From the NCBI GenBank assembly GCA_023436605.1, contig JAEZIQ010000001.1, positions 1 to 21,428 on the forward strand: 21,428 nucleotides of DNA, in the 5' to 3' direction. Below are positions 8,402-15,764 of this stretch, piece after piece. The translations under genes were made by a program, and so were the position numbers. Under the pieces are notes generated by a model. That model was not told the DNA's origin, ran no database searches, and saw only the letters and a program-made list of their open reading frames with translations. The DNA is from Actinomycetes bacterium. Its GTDB lineage: Bacteria; Actinomycetota; Thermoleophilia; Solirubrobacterales; 70-9. How positions within the stretch are numbered: the stretch's first letter is position 1; every line of letters begins with the position of its first letter.

Positions 8402-8661
8402 CTGCCCGGCAGTCGATCCTGGTCCGACTCCAGGTCGGCCAGGATCTTCCTCGCCCGGTCCTCGGCTGCGGCTGGGACCACGATGTGGCGCGGACCGATC
8501 GCAAAGAGGTCCGTGAGGAAGCTGCCTTCGGGCTTCCGGGTCATGCTGGGGATGCCTTCCTCCCGAAGGATCCCCTGGATCAGGTCTGCTTCCGTCTGGT
8601 TGGCGGCAAAGGCCACCTGAACCGGTTCGGGCGCCTTCTCAGACCGCCTGAATATCGACAT
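8398..8661 (-). CDS. DUF2007-domain small protein (putative signal-transducing protein)
   Basis: Small protein of 87 residues. Residues 14-40 (VQVAFAANQTEADLIQGILR and on to GIPS) and the later HIVVPAAAEDRARKILADL match the DUF2007 pattern. That is a compact alpha/beta domain annotated as 'putative prokaryotic signal transducing protein' with no demonstrated biochemistry. I chose the ATG at 8661. Longer versions of this frame run antiparallel through mec in a different frame and show no domain similarity. The start lies 23 bases inside the end of mec, so it is the third gene of cysM-mec-DUF2007. Its TAG shares the palindrome CTAG with the stop of cysO on the other strand. Its place inside the cysteine cluster suggests a regulatory or assembly role, which is only an inference. 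Confidence 0.8.
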   Translation of the reverse strand: MSIFRRSEKAPEPVQVAFAANQTEADLIQGILREEGIPSMTRKPEGSFLTDLFAIGPRHIVVPAAAEDRARKILADLESDQDRLPGS

Positions 8662-9037
8662 CCTCGACCTGGCCGTCGCGGATGTTGAAGCCGCGAACAT
8701 ACGGTTCGTCGGGGTTCTCCAGGGAGACGATGAAGTAGACGGCATCCGGCCAGCCGCTGGCCAGGTTGATGTCGGTCTGGGAAGGGTAGGCAGCGGTCCG
8801 GGTGTGCGAGTGGTAGATGCCGACGACATCATGCCCGGCTTCGAGGATCTGCTTGTAGACCTGGAGCTGCTCCTTCGAATCCATCTCGTAGCGGAGCGGA
8901 CTGTGGGCGGTGTTCTCCATCCGGTGGATGGTGACCGCTTCGTCGGGGGTGCCGCCGATCAGACCGCAGCACTCGTTCGGATCATCGGCCTTGGTGTGCT
9001 CGATCATCTCGTCGATCAGAGCCTGAGGGACTTTCAA
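8639..9037 (-). CDS. mec: Mec-like JAMM/MPN+ zinc metalloprotease (CysO-cysteine peptidase)
   Basis: Single-domain JAMM metallopeptidase of 132 residues, the usual size for Mec. The motif is complete: E22 in NECCGLIGG, then HSHTRTAAYPSQTD with H76, H78, S86 and D89, i.e. HxHx7SxxD. In M. tuberculosis, Mec hydrolyses the Gly-Cys bond of CysO-cysteine to free cysteine and regenerate CysO. Here cysO encodes its own Gly-Gly-Cys-Leu end, so the same enzyme could also remove Cys-Leu from new CysO. The start at 9037 is TTG, four bases after the cysM stop; the next ATG (codon 11) would cut into the first helix. It ends inside the DUF2007 gene. Other JAMM proteases in the genome could share the task. 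Confidence 0.93.
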   Translation of the reverse strand: MKVPQALIDEMIEHTKADDPNECCGLIGGTPDEAVTIHRMENTAHSPLRYEMDSKEQLQVYKQILEAGHDVVGIYHSHTRTAAYPSQTDINLASGWPDAVYFIVSLENPDEPYVRGFNIRDGQVEDVDIQAV

Positions 9038-9041
9038 CCGA

Positions 9042-10010
9042 CTACCACCAGTTGGTCGCGTCGATGTCGCCGAGTTCCTCGATCGACTTGGTGTAGACGC
9101 CGGAGGAGAGGTACTTCCAGCCGCCGTCCGGGATCAGGAAGACGATGTTGCCCGAGTCGATCTCGTTCGCGATCCGGACCGCGATCGCGGCGACCGCACC
9201 CGATGACACGCCGGCGAAGATGCCCTCCTGTTCGAGCAGTTTCTTCGTCCAGACGATCGCGTCCATGTTCGAGACCATGATCTTGCGGTCAAGCAGCGAG
9301 AGGTCGATGATCGGGGGGATGAAGCCGTCGTCGAGGGACCGGAGGCCCTGGACCAGCTCACCCTGCATCGGCTCGGCCGCGACCAGTTTGGTCTCCGGGT
9401 TGGCCTCCTTGAGGCGCCGGCCGTTGCCCATCAGGGTTCCGCCCGTGCCGAGACCCGCCACGAAGGCCGTCACCTCGTCGAGTTCCTCGAGGATTTCGAC
9501 TGCGGTGCCGTTGTAATGCGCGTTCGGGTTGGCCTCGTTGCCGTACTGGTAGGGCATGTAGTACTTGGGGTCCTCGGCCAGTTCCAGGGCTAGCTCGACC
9601 GCGCCGTTGGAGCCTTTGGCTCCTTCCGAGTACCCGATCTCGGCGCCGTACATCTCGAGCAGTTGGGTGCGCTCGGCGGTCACGTTGTCGGGCATGACCA
9701 CCTTCAGCGGGTAGCCCTGTCGACGGCAGATCATGGCCAGCGAGATGCCGGTGTTGCCGGAAGTGGGTTCGAGGATCGTCTGGCCGGGGCCGATCGCGCC
9801 GGATTCCTCGGCGGCCTGCATCATCGAACGGGCGACCCGATCCTTGACCGAACCGGTCGGGTTCGCAGACTCGAGTTTGGCGAAGATGCGGACGTCTTCT
9901 TTGGGTGAGAGGGTCTTCAGTTCGACCAGCGGCGTGTGGCCGATCGAATCCACGATGTCGTGGAAAGTCCCCCCGCAGGGCTTGTTCAAAAGGTCGTAGT
10001 AAGGAGTCAT
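9042..10010 (-). CDS. cysM: CysM-type cysteine synthase (CysO-thiocarboxylate / O-phosphoserine dependent)
   Basis: Fold-type II PLP enzyme of 322 residues. The PLP lysine is K56 in NPTGSVKDR, the substrate loop is EPTSGNTG (81-88) and the phosphate cup is GLGTGGT (186-192). It resembles mycobacterial CysM more than ordinary CysK. R224 in GLRSLDDGFIP aligns, from memory, with the Arg that selects O-phosphoserine (R220 in M. tuberculosis), and GGWKYLSSGVYTKS (297-310) matches the CysM C-terminal signature. It transfers the CysO thiocarboxylate sulfur to O-phosphoserine (or O-acetylserine) to give CysO-cysteine. It is the first gene of cysM-mec-DUF2007 and is divergent from the amino-acid importer. 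ATG at 10010 gives the expected N-terminus. Substrate preference is inferred from motifs and neighbours. Confidence 0.93.
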   Translation of the reverse strand: MTPYYDLLNKPCGGTFHDIVDSIGHTPLVELKTLSPKEDVRIFAKLESANPTGSVKDRVARSMMQAAEESGAIGPGQTILEPTSGNTGISLAMICRRQGYPLKVVMPDNVTAERTQLLEMYGAEIGYSEGAKGSNGAVELALELAEDPKYYMPYQYGNEANPNAHYNGTAVEILEELDEVTAFVAGLGTGGTLMGNGRRLKEANPETKLVAAEPMQGELVQGLRSLDDGFIPPIIDLSLLDRKIMVSNMDAIVWTKKLLEQEGIFAGVSSGAVAAIAVRIANEIDSGNIVFLIPDGGWKYLSSGVYTKSIEELGDIDATNWW

Positions 10011-10042
10011 GTGGTGGGCCCGCTGGACGGCGGTACTTCATT

Positions 10043-10056
10043 AAGTGTAGTCACTT
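10043..10056. promoter_or_regulatory. Dyad upstream of cysM (possible operator over its -10)
   Basis: The arms AAGTG and CACTT flank TAGT, 33 bp upstream of the cysM start. On the minus strand this contains TACACT, a plausible -10 for cysM, so a protein bound to the dyad would cover the promoter. No convincing -35 is seen, and the dyad is short. Confidence 0.3.
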
Positions 10057-10094
10057 GGACGCAGGGCTGAAGGGATTGCCGGGAATCGTGAGAT

Positions 10095-10112
10095 ACTGGC
10101 CAAGTTGCCAGT
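10095..10112. promoter_or_regulatory. 18-bp dyad upstream of the importer (possible operator)
   Basis: The perfect 6-bp arms ACTGGC and GCCAGT flank a 6-bp spacer, 34 bp before the start of the binding-protein gene. Size and spacing fit a dimeric helix-turn-helix repressor. No cognate regulator is encoded in the window, so the assignment is tentative. Confidence 0.38.
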
Positions 10113-10124
10113 CCAGCACAAAAT

Positions 10125-10140
10125 ATTTCCTGGAGGAAAT
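10125..10140 (+). promoter_or_regulatory. Hairpin holding the ribosome-binding site of the solute-binding protein gene
   Basis: ATTTCC and GGAAAT pair around a TGGA loop. The Shine-Dalgarno GGAGGA (10132-10137), eight bases before the ATG, lies in the loop and right arm, so folding would partly hide it. The stem is only 6 bp with four A-T pairs, so the effect would be mild. Confidence 0.4.
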
Positions 10141-10145
10141 CAAGC

Positions 10146-11009
10146 ATGAAGAAATCCCGTTTGATCGCGCTGCTATCGGCGCTGATGATTCTCGCGGCGA
10201 TGGTGGTAGTCGTCGGCTGCGGCAGTGACGACGACAGCAGTAGCGGCAGCGGTAGTGGCGACTTCCAGTCGGAACTCATCACCGAAGGTACCCTGACCGT
10301 AGGCTCTGACATTCCGTACGCCCCGTTCGAGATGGGCAAGGCGCCCGACTACACCGGATTCGACGTTGATCTCGTCAACGCGATTGCGGAGGAACTCGGC
10401 CTCGAGACCAAGTTCGAGGACACCGCCTTCGACACCATCTTCACCGATGTTGCCCAGGGCAAGTTCGACATGGTTGCCTCCGCCGCCACGATCACACCCG
10501 AGCGTGAGCAGGCCGTCAACTTCTCGAACCCGTACTTCGAGTCGGAGCAGGCGCTCGTGGTTCCCGAAGGGTCCGACATCACTTCGGTTGAGGACCTCGC
10601 GGGCGCGACCGTCGGTGCTCAGGACGGCACCACCGGTGAGGCCTACGCCAACGACGAGACTGACGCTGGCCAGGTCCGCGGTTTCCCGACCGGTGCCGCA
10701 GCGATCGCCGCTGTGACCAACGGCCAGGTTGAAGCCACGATCGTCGACGCCCCCGTCGCCGAAGATGCCGCGTCCAAGGGCCAGGGTGGATTCGAGGTTG
10801 CCACCAACATCCCGACCGGCGAGTACTACGGCTTCGCTTTCGCGAAGGACACGCCGGAGCTTCTGAAGGCCGTCAACGGTGCCCTTGCCGAAGTGATCGA
10901 CAACGGCACGTACGAGACGCTGTTCAAGAAGTACTTCAACGCAACGCCGCCGGCCAGCATCACGGACGGCAGCGCAGCAGCCGACACCGGAACGACCGAC
11001 GAAGGTTAG
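10146..11009 (+). CDS. Polar amino-acid ABC transporter substrate-binding lipoprotein
   Basis: Family-3 periplasmic-type binding protein of 287 residues that captures a polar amino acid outside the cell. A lipoprotein signal peptide ends in VVGC with the lipidated C25. A Ser/Asp/Gly linker follows (26-39), then the SBP_bac_3 fold from about 45. TLTVGSDIPYAPFEM at 49-63 lines one lobe. TITPEREQAVNFSNPY at 115-130 carries R120, the residue that usually grips the alpha-carboxylate. GFDVDLVNAIAEELG (71-85) is typical. An acidic tail (DTGTTDEG) ends the protein. It is the first gene of the importer operon, with GGAGGA eight bases before the ATG and a hairpin just after the gene. Being next to cysM suggests cystine or a cysteine precursor as ligand, but glutamate, glutamine or arginine cannot be excluded. 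Confidence 0.93.
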   Translation: MKKSRLIALLSALMILAAMVVVVGCGSDDDSSSGSGSGDFQSELITEGTLTVGSDIPYAPFEMGKAPDYTGFDVDLVNAIAEELGLETKFEDTAFDTIFTDVAQGKFDMVASAATITPEREQAVNFSNPYFESEQALVVPEGSDITSVEDLAGATVGAQDGTTGEAYANDETDAGQVRGFPTGAAAIAAVTNGQVEATIVDAPVAEDAASKGQGGFEVATNIPTGEYYGFAFAKDTPELLKAVNGALAEVIDNGTYETLFKKYFNATPPASITDGSAAADTGTTDEG

Positions 11010-11023
11010 TTCCGAAGGTATTC

Positions 11024-11054
11024 AAAGAGGGCGCCCCGGCGGGGCGCCCTCTTT
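11024..11054 (+). terminator. Intra-operon terminator/attenuator between binding-protein and permease genes
   Basis: A perfect 14-bp stem runs from AAAGAGGGCGCCCC to its complement, closed by a GGC loop and ending in CTTTG. The stem is very strong but the T-tract is short and broken. It most likely reduces read-through, or protects the 3' end of the first message, so that binding protein outnumbers permease. Confidence 0.82.
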
Positions 11055-11104
11055 GTTTATGTTTCCCGGCAGGGACGCAGGGCGAGGTCTGACTTAGAGA
11101 AGCC

Positions 11105-11841
11105 ATGGACGTTTTTTTCGACACCTTTTTCAACTTCCAGTTCATGTCGGACCACTTCGGCGAGATCCTGGACGGATTCGTCGTCACGCTCAAACTCTCG
11201 GTCGTTGGCGGTATCGCCGCCTTGATCTGGGGATTGATCCTCGCAGTGCTCCGCCAGCTCCCAGGGAAGGTTCTCGCCCCGGTCCGGTGGATAGTGATCG
11301 CCTACATCGACTGCCTGCGTGGTATCCCGCTTCTCCTGCTGATCCTGATGCTCTCGAGTGGCCTCTCGATCATGGCGACGGAGGGGACCATTCCGAAGGA
11401 AATCGGCATTCCCCAATGGCTCGGTGAATCGGACCCCTTCTGGTACGGCGTATTTGCGCTGACGCTCACTTACGGCGCCTACATGGCCGAGGTCTACCGG
11501 GCCGGCATCGAAGCTGTTCCGCGGGGCCAGACCGAGGCGGCCCGCTCGCTCGGCATGTCGCACGGGCAGGCGATGCGCTTCGTGATCATCCCGCAGGCGG
11601 TGCGCAAAGTCATCCCGCCGCTGCTCAACGACTACATCGCTCTGATGAAGGACACCGCTCTGGTCAGCGTGATCGGTCTGGTCGAAGTCGTTCAGTCGGG
11701 TCGCGATCTCTACTCCGAGTTTTATAACCCGTCCGGCTACACGGTCGGCGCGTTCCTCTTCCTGATCGTGACGATTCCGCTGGCCCGGTTCGTCGACCGT
11801 CTGATCAAGAAGCAGAACGAGAAGTTCCAGAGGGGACTGCC

Positions 11842-11845
<4 letters not shown>
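11105..11845 (+). CDS. Polar amino-acid ABC transporter permease (HisM/GlnP family)
   Basis: Membrane subunit of 246 residues. Hydrophobic segments lie at about 22-50, 60-90, 112-130, 180-196 and 218-236. The domain opens with GFVVTLKLSVVGG (24-36), typical of the HEQRo permease family. The EAA loop that docks the ATPase is at 136-175 and contains EAVPRGQTEAARSLG. PLLLLILMLSSG (75-86) is part of the translocation path. The start is ATG at 11105 with a weak purine-rich site before it. It is 50 bp after the hairpin that follows the binding-protein gene. The ATPase gene overlaps its stop by four bases (ATGA). Only one permease gene is present, so the transporter is expected to be a homodimer in the membrane. 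Confidence 0.93.
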
Positions 11846-12627
<782 letters not shown>

Positions 12628-12747
12628 ACTTCTCCCGGTGAAGGCTTTTCCCGCCTGACCGCAACAGATGCAGGTCCAACCTGTTCTAATTGCTGGAACT
12701 TATAGAGCTACCCGGCCACGACCGGAGATGGAAGAGGGAAAAGGGGA

Positions 12748-13902
12748 ATGAAGAGAGTGACGGGCGTGCTGCTGATGCTGGGCGCCGCAATCGTGATGTT
12801 GGCCGGTGCCCAGGGCGCATCCGCCGCGCCAGCGAAGACGGTCGAGATCAGTGGCCGGGCCTTCATCTTCAATCACATGAGCACGGGAATTTCGAACGCG
12901 ACGATCAAGGTCCGCGAGTTCCCGTCCCTTTCGACCACCACGAACGAGCTTGGCGATTACGTCCTCGAGGTTCCGGATGACGCCAACGTCACTCCCTACA
13001 TCGAATCCGGCGGCCCGGCGGTCCTGACCAAGCGGGACCGGGATACCGGCGAGCCGACCGGCACCATGACCGCCCACTGGAACGAGATCGATCTTCAGAC
13101 CTTCCACACCCGTGGTGAGGACATCGAGAACGCCAACTTCCAGGCTCCGCGCGACGAGGAGTACAACGGCCTCAAGGCGCTGCTGTCGGTGCCTTCGGCC
13201 GAGAACGGCCGTCCCGAGCAGTGCGTGATCGTCACCACCTCCTCGGCCCGCAACGTCCGTGACGTCGACTTCAGGACCTACTGGATCAACACCCCGCACG
13301 GAGTTGAGGGTGCGACCTCGGTCGGCTTCCCGTCGATCGGGGATCCGGTCTACTTCAACGAGTACGTGATCCCGGACCGCACCAAGACGTCCTCATCGCA
13401 CGACGGTGGCATTATCTGGCCGGTCGTCCCGACCGGTACCTACCGGATCGTCACCAGCCACCCCGACACCCGTTTTGCCAGCTTCCTGGCGACCTGTGCT
13501 CCGGGCCGCGTGGTCAACGCCAACCCGCCGATGGGTGCCTACCAGCTCGATCCGGGCGAAGAGCCGCGCACCTTCAGCAACGTCGCCGCGAAGCTGGACT
13601 CGGCCAAGGCCGTCCGCAAGTCGAAGACGAAGCGCCAGCTGAATGTCATCCTCAAGTCGGGCGAGGCGATCAACTCGGTCGTAACCGTCAAGGCCGGCAC
13701 CAAGACGCTTACCCGGACCCCGAAGCTGGTCTCCGGCTCAAAGAAGCTGGTCTTCAACTTCGGAGCCAAGGTCAAGGCCAAGCAGGCCAAGGTGACGGTC
13801 AAACTGACCGACGCCTCCGGGGTTTCCTTCACCTCGGTCAAGAAGGTCAACCTGCCGAAGGTGATCAAGAAGAAGCCGAAAAAGAAGTCCGGCAGGCGCT
13901 AG
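12748..13902 (+). CDS. Secreted single-module paralogue (fourth copy of the uncharacterised module)
   Basis: Predicted secreted protein of 384 residues; function unknown. The signal peptide is about 1-27 (GASAAPAK cut region). One copy of the module shared with the genes at 3356-6736 follows: a CarboxypepD_reg-like domain (VEISGRAFIFNH to DYVLEVPDDA, 32-79), QTFHTRGEDIENANFQ (117-132), C159 in EQCVIVTT, TPHGVEGAT (182-190), VYFNEYVIPD (201-210), DGGIIWPVVPTGTY (219-232), C250 in ATCAPGR and NANPPMGAYQ (257-266). An Ig-like Lys-rich domain follows, with a strongly basic end (IKKKPKKKSGRR) that could hold the protein to wall polymers. It departs from the other copies in PPM for PPW and in lacking the EEPNPAVLP block. 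The start has GAGGG nine bases before the ATG, and a second purine stretch touches the start. It is followed by a shared terminator. Confidence 0.82.
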   Translation: MKRVTGVLLMLGAAIVMLAGAQGASAAPAKTVEISGRAFIFNHMSTGISNATIKVREFPSLSTTTNELGDYVLEVPDDANVTPYIESGGPAVLTKRDRDTGEPTGTMTAHWNEIDLQTFHTRGEDIENANFQAPRDEEYNGLKALLSVPSAENGRPEQCVIVTTSSARNVRDVDFRTYWINTPHGVEGATSVGFPSIGDPVYFNEYVIPDRTKTSSSHDGGIIWPVVPTGTYRIVTSHPDTRFASFLATCAPGRVVNANPPMGAYQLDPGEEPRTFSNVAAKLDSAKAVRKSKTKRQLNVILKSGEAINSVVTVKAGTKTLTRTPKLVSGSKKLVFNFGAKVKAKQAKVTVKLTDASGVSFTSVKKVNLPKVIKKKPKKKSGRR

Positions 13903-13917
13903 CCGCTCAGCCGTCAC

Positions 13918-13962
13918 ACGGAAACTGCAGAAACCTCCCTCCGGGGAGGTTTCTGCGTTTCC
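13918..13962. terminator. Bidirectional terminator between convergent genes
   Basis: A 12-bp stem (GCAGAAACCTCC / GGAGGTTTCTGC) with a small inner loop is extended outward by GGAAAC/GTTTCC pairing past one bulged T. It lies between the ends of the secreted-protein gene (13902) and the minus-strand gene (13973). T-tracts are short, but the long stem and position support the call. Confidence 0.85.
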
Positions 13963-13972
13963 CGGGACCCTC

Positions 13973-14782
13973 TCAGGGTTTGGGTCGGGTCGGTCCGAGC
14001 AGTTCCTCGGGTGAGGGGAGCGAGGTCGAGTCGGGGCCCGGTCTGACCAGATCCCGAAGGTACTCGCGCCACATCTCTTCCACCTCGCGAATCGGCAGGT
14101 CGAATGCGACTTCAAGGTTGGCGATCGGGCCGTCGCGACGCAGGCGGCCGATCAGAAGTTCGCAGGCGCCTCCTCCGCGGTAGTCCTCGAGCAGGTCGAA
14201 GATCGTGCCGCCGAGGATGATCGCGTCGCGTCTGGAGGGCGGGAAGCTGGGGCGGGAGCCCTCACGGAGACGACGGATCACCGCGGCCCGGAAGAAGTCG
14301 ACCTGGCGGGCGAAGTGCTGCCCGCCGCCTTCGACCAGCCAGGCCCAGCTCAGGTAGCGGTAGAAGCGCATCGGCGTCCACGGGGGCGGGATTCGCTCAT
14401 TGTTGGCAGCCAGCACGATCTGGGTGTAGAGGCGCTCGGCAGTGCCGCGCAGAGCCTCGAAGGAAGCCTCACCCGCCGCCCGCTTTTCCATCGCCTTCTC
14501 GCCCAGCACGTGGACCTCGGTCGCCATCGGCCAGCCGGCCAGGTAGCGGCGACCGGCCGGAGCTGCGGACCAGCGTACGAAGGGCAGAAAAGGGTGGGCG
14601 GCGTTGAGCCAGATCGGTGAGGGATGAATCACGATCGAAACGTCACCCGGGACGACTTCAAAGCGGTCCTCCAGCTTCAGGCTGAGGTCTTCGAGGCGGT
14701 CGAGCAGGTCTTCCGCGTAGTTGCGGTCACCGTCCTCGTGGCGGGCGGTGAAGGTGAGGGATGTGGTCTCGATCCACGTCAC
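13973..14782 (-). CDS. Hypothetical protein, possibly a degenerate peptidase-MA-like (gluzincin) protein
   Basis: Protein of 269 residues, with no signal peptide or membrane helix. I do not recognise a firm family. The layout recalls peptidase-MA-like proteins. An N-terminal alpha/beta part carries VSIVIHPSPIWLNAAH (48-63). A helix (LRGTAERLYTQIVLAANNE, 111-129) lies where the HExxH zinc helix would be. Then comes WAWLVEGGGQHFAR (146-159), like the WLxEG(x)A segment that gives the third zinc ligand. HExxH itself is absent (LYTQI instead), so it is probably not an active zinc protease. The C-terminal helical part (185-247) ends with a Pro-rich tail. The start is GTG at 14782 with no clear ribosome site, so the N-terminus is uncertain. 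It is monocistronic, between two terminators. Confidence 0.62.
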   Translation of the reverse strand: MTWIETTSLTFTARHEDGDRNYAEDLLDRLEDLSLKLEDRFEVVPGDVSIVIHPSPIWLNAAHPFLPFVRWSAAPAGRRYLAGWPMATEVHVLGEKAMEKRAAGEASFEALRGTAERLYTQIVLAANNERIPPPWTPMRFYRYLSWAWLVEGGGQHFARQVDFFRAAVIRRLREGSRPSFPPSRRDAIILGGTIFDLLEDYRGGGACELLIGRLRRDGPIANLEVAFDLPIREVEEMWREYLRDLVRPGPDSTSLPSPEELLGPTRPKP

Positions 14783-14837
14783 CGCCGCAGCCTATGACCT
14801 GACTCGGCCCTGACGAGTGACCGGTGTCCGTTCTGCA

Positions 14838-14872
14838 ACGAAAAAGACCCGCCGAGGCGGGTCTTTTTTCGT
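14838..14872 (-). terminator. Rho-independent terminator downstream of the DUF1802 gene
   Basis: A long stem pairs GACCCGC with GCGGGTC around a CGAG loop, flanked by AAAAA on one side and TTTTTT on the other, then CG/CG closing pairs. It is a textbook intrinsic terminator for minus-strand transcription leaving the DUF1802 gene (stop at 14944), and also has the features for the plus direction. Confidence 0.92.
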
Positions 14873-14882
14873 GATCTCTGGA

Positions 14883-14935
14883 AAATCGAGACGGAAGTTC
14901 GGGGTCATAGTGACCCACTTGATCGATCTCGATTT
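14883..14935. repeat. Composite nested palindrome centred at 14909
   Basis: Two inverted repeats share one dyad axis. The outer 9-bp arms AAATCGAGA and TCTCGATTT are at 14883-14891 and 14927-14935. The inner 6-bp arms GGGTCA and TGACCC are at 14902-14907 and 14911-14916, around TAG. The unpaired stretches between outer and inner arms are 10 bases on each side. It sits just after the DUF1802 stop and before its terminator, and could be a protein site, an RNA fold or a cruciform. Confidence 0.6.
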
Positions 14936-14943
14936 ATCGGCGT

Positions 14944-15576
14944 CTAGACCAGGGCCGGTTCGCGGTCGCCTTGGCAGATCGCACGGATCTCGCCGCTGGC
15001 GAACTCGAATTCCTCGTCCGACATGACCGGAGTGCCCTCGAAGGGCAGGTCGCGGTCGATCTCGACCCAGGAGCGGCAGCCGTGGTACTCCTCGCGGACC
15101 CGGACGGTGACCGGACGCGGGATGCGGTGAACTCGCAGCAGAACCAGATGCAGCGGATGGCGCGGCTTCCAGTTGAGGCGCTTGTGCGCGTAGTCGGTGG
15201 TCCAGATGTAGAACGGAGACAGCTGATCGATGACGCGGGGGTCTTCGATCGTGATGTCTTCGGCTACTTCGGCCCAGGCGCGGATACGGACACGGTCGGG
15301 CTGAGGGATCCCGCCGTCCTGCAGCAGGGCGCGGGCCGGGGGTTCCTCGTCAGGCCAGACGCCTTCTTCGAGGGCGCGGTCCAGTTCGGGGTGGTGAGAG
15401 GCGCGCACCAGGTCGTTCTGCTGGTGGTCAAACGTGGGGTAGAGGAAGAAGCGATCGTGCTCGAGCTCGAAGTGCTTGTTCTCCTCGCGGATTCCGCCCT
15501 TGCGGAGCGTGAGAAGCTGTTCGCCTTCGGCGAGGGCTCGCACGGTAACGGCCCATTCCTTAAACGCAATTGGCAT
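14944..15576 (-). CDS. DUF1802 family protein
   Basis: Cytoplasmic protein of 210 residues matching DUF1802, a bacterial and archaeal family without known function. The family's hallmarks are all present. FKEWAVTVRALAEGEQLLTLRKGG at 5-28 carries the KEWA opening and the LRKGG motif. EHDRFFLYPTFDHQQ (39-53) is the conserved acidic/aromatic stretch. RIRAWAEV followed by a DYAHKRLNWKPRHPLHLVLLRV-like stretch covers the central strand region. It lacks a signal peptide and membrane segments. The start is ATG at 15576 with no strong ribosome site. A good sigma-70-type promoter lies about 110 bp upstream, giving an unusually long leader. It is a single-gene unit ending in a strong terminator. No function can be inferred from the neighbours. 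Confidence 0.85.
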   Translation of the reverse strand: MPIAFKEWAVTVRALAEGEQLLTLRKGGIREENKHFELEHDRFFLYPTFDHQQNDLVRASHHPELDRALEEGVWPDEEPPARALLQDGGIPQPDRVRIRAWAEVAEDITIEDPRVIDQLSPFYIWTTDYAHKRLNWKPRHPLHLVLLRVHRIPRPVTVRVREEYHGCRSWVEIDRDLPFEGTPVMSDEEFEFASGEIRAICQGDREPALV

Positions 15577-15686
15577 AGGTATTCAGTCAGGGGTTAGGGG
15601 ATTGCTACGGATAGGTGCTACTCAGAGACCTGTACGGGGCGGTGGGGTGGCATGACTGGCTGCCGCAGGCTCCGTCAGGGTCAGCC

Positions 15687-15715
15687 ACATTACAGAGCAG
15701 GTTGGCGAAAATCAA
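15687..15715 (-). promoter_or_regulatory. Predicted sigma-70-type promoter for the DUF1802 gene
   Basis: On the minus strand TTGATT (-35, at 15715-15710) and TAATGT (-10, at 15692-15687) are separated by exactly 17 bases, in the only AT-rich patch of the 188-bp spacer between hyuA and the DUF1802 gene. Transcription would begin near 15680, leaving a leader of about 100 nt. Confidence 0.5.
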
Positions 15716-15764
15716 GTATTTGTGCCGAGAATCACGTAGTAAGCCGCAAACATGTACTGATTGT

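Noticed and set aside
8662..8832. Longer upstream start for the DUF2007 gene
   Set aside because: The extra residues are Pro/Ser/Thr-rich out-of-frame mec sequence; the domain begins just after the ATG at 8661.
12671..12706. CAGGT/ACCTG dyad and TATAGA before the secreted-protein gene as a promoter-operator
   Set aside because: No matching -35 at 16-18 bp and the dyad is only 5 bp; mentioned under the neighbouring gene but not called.
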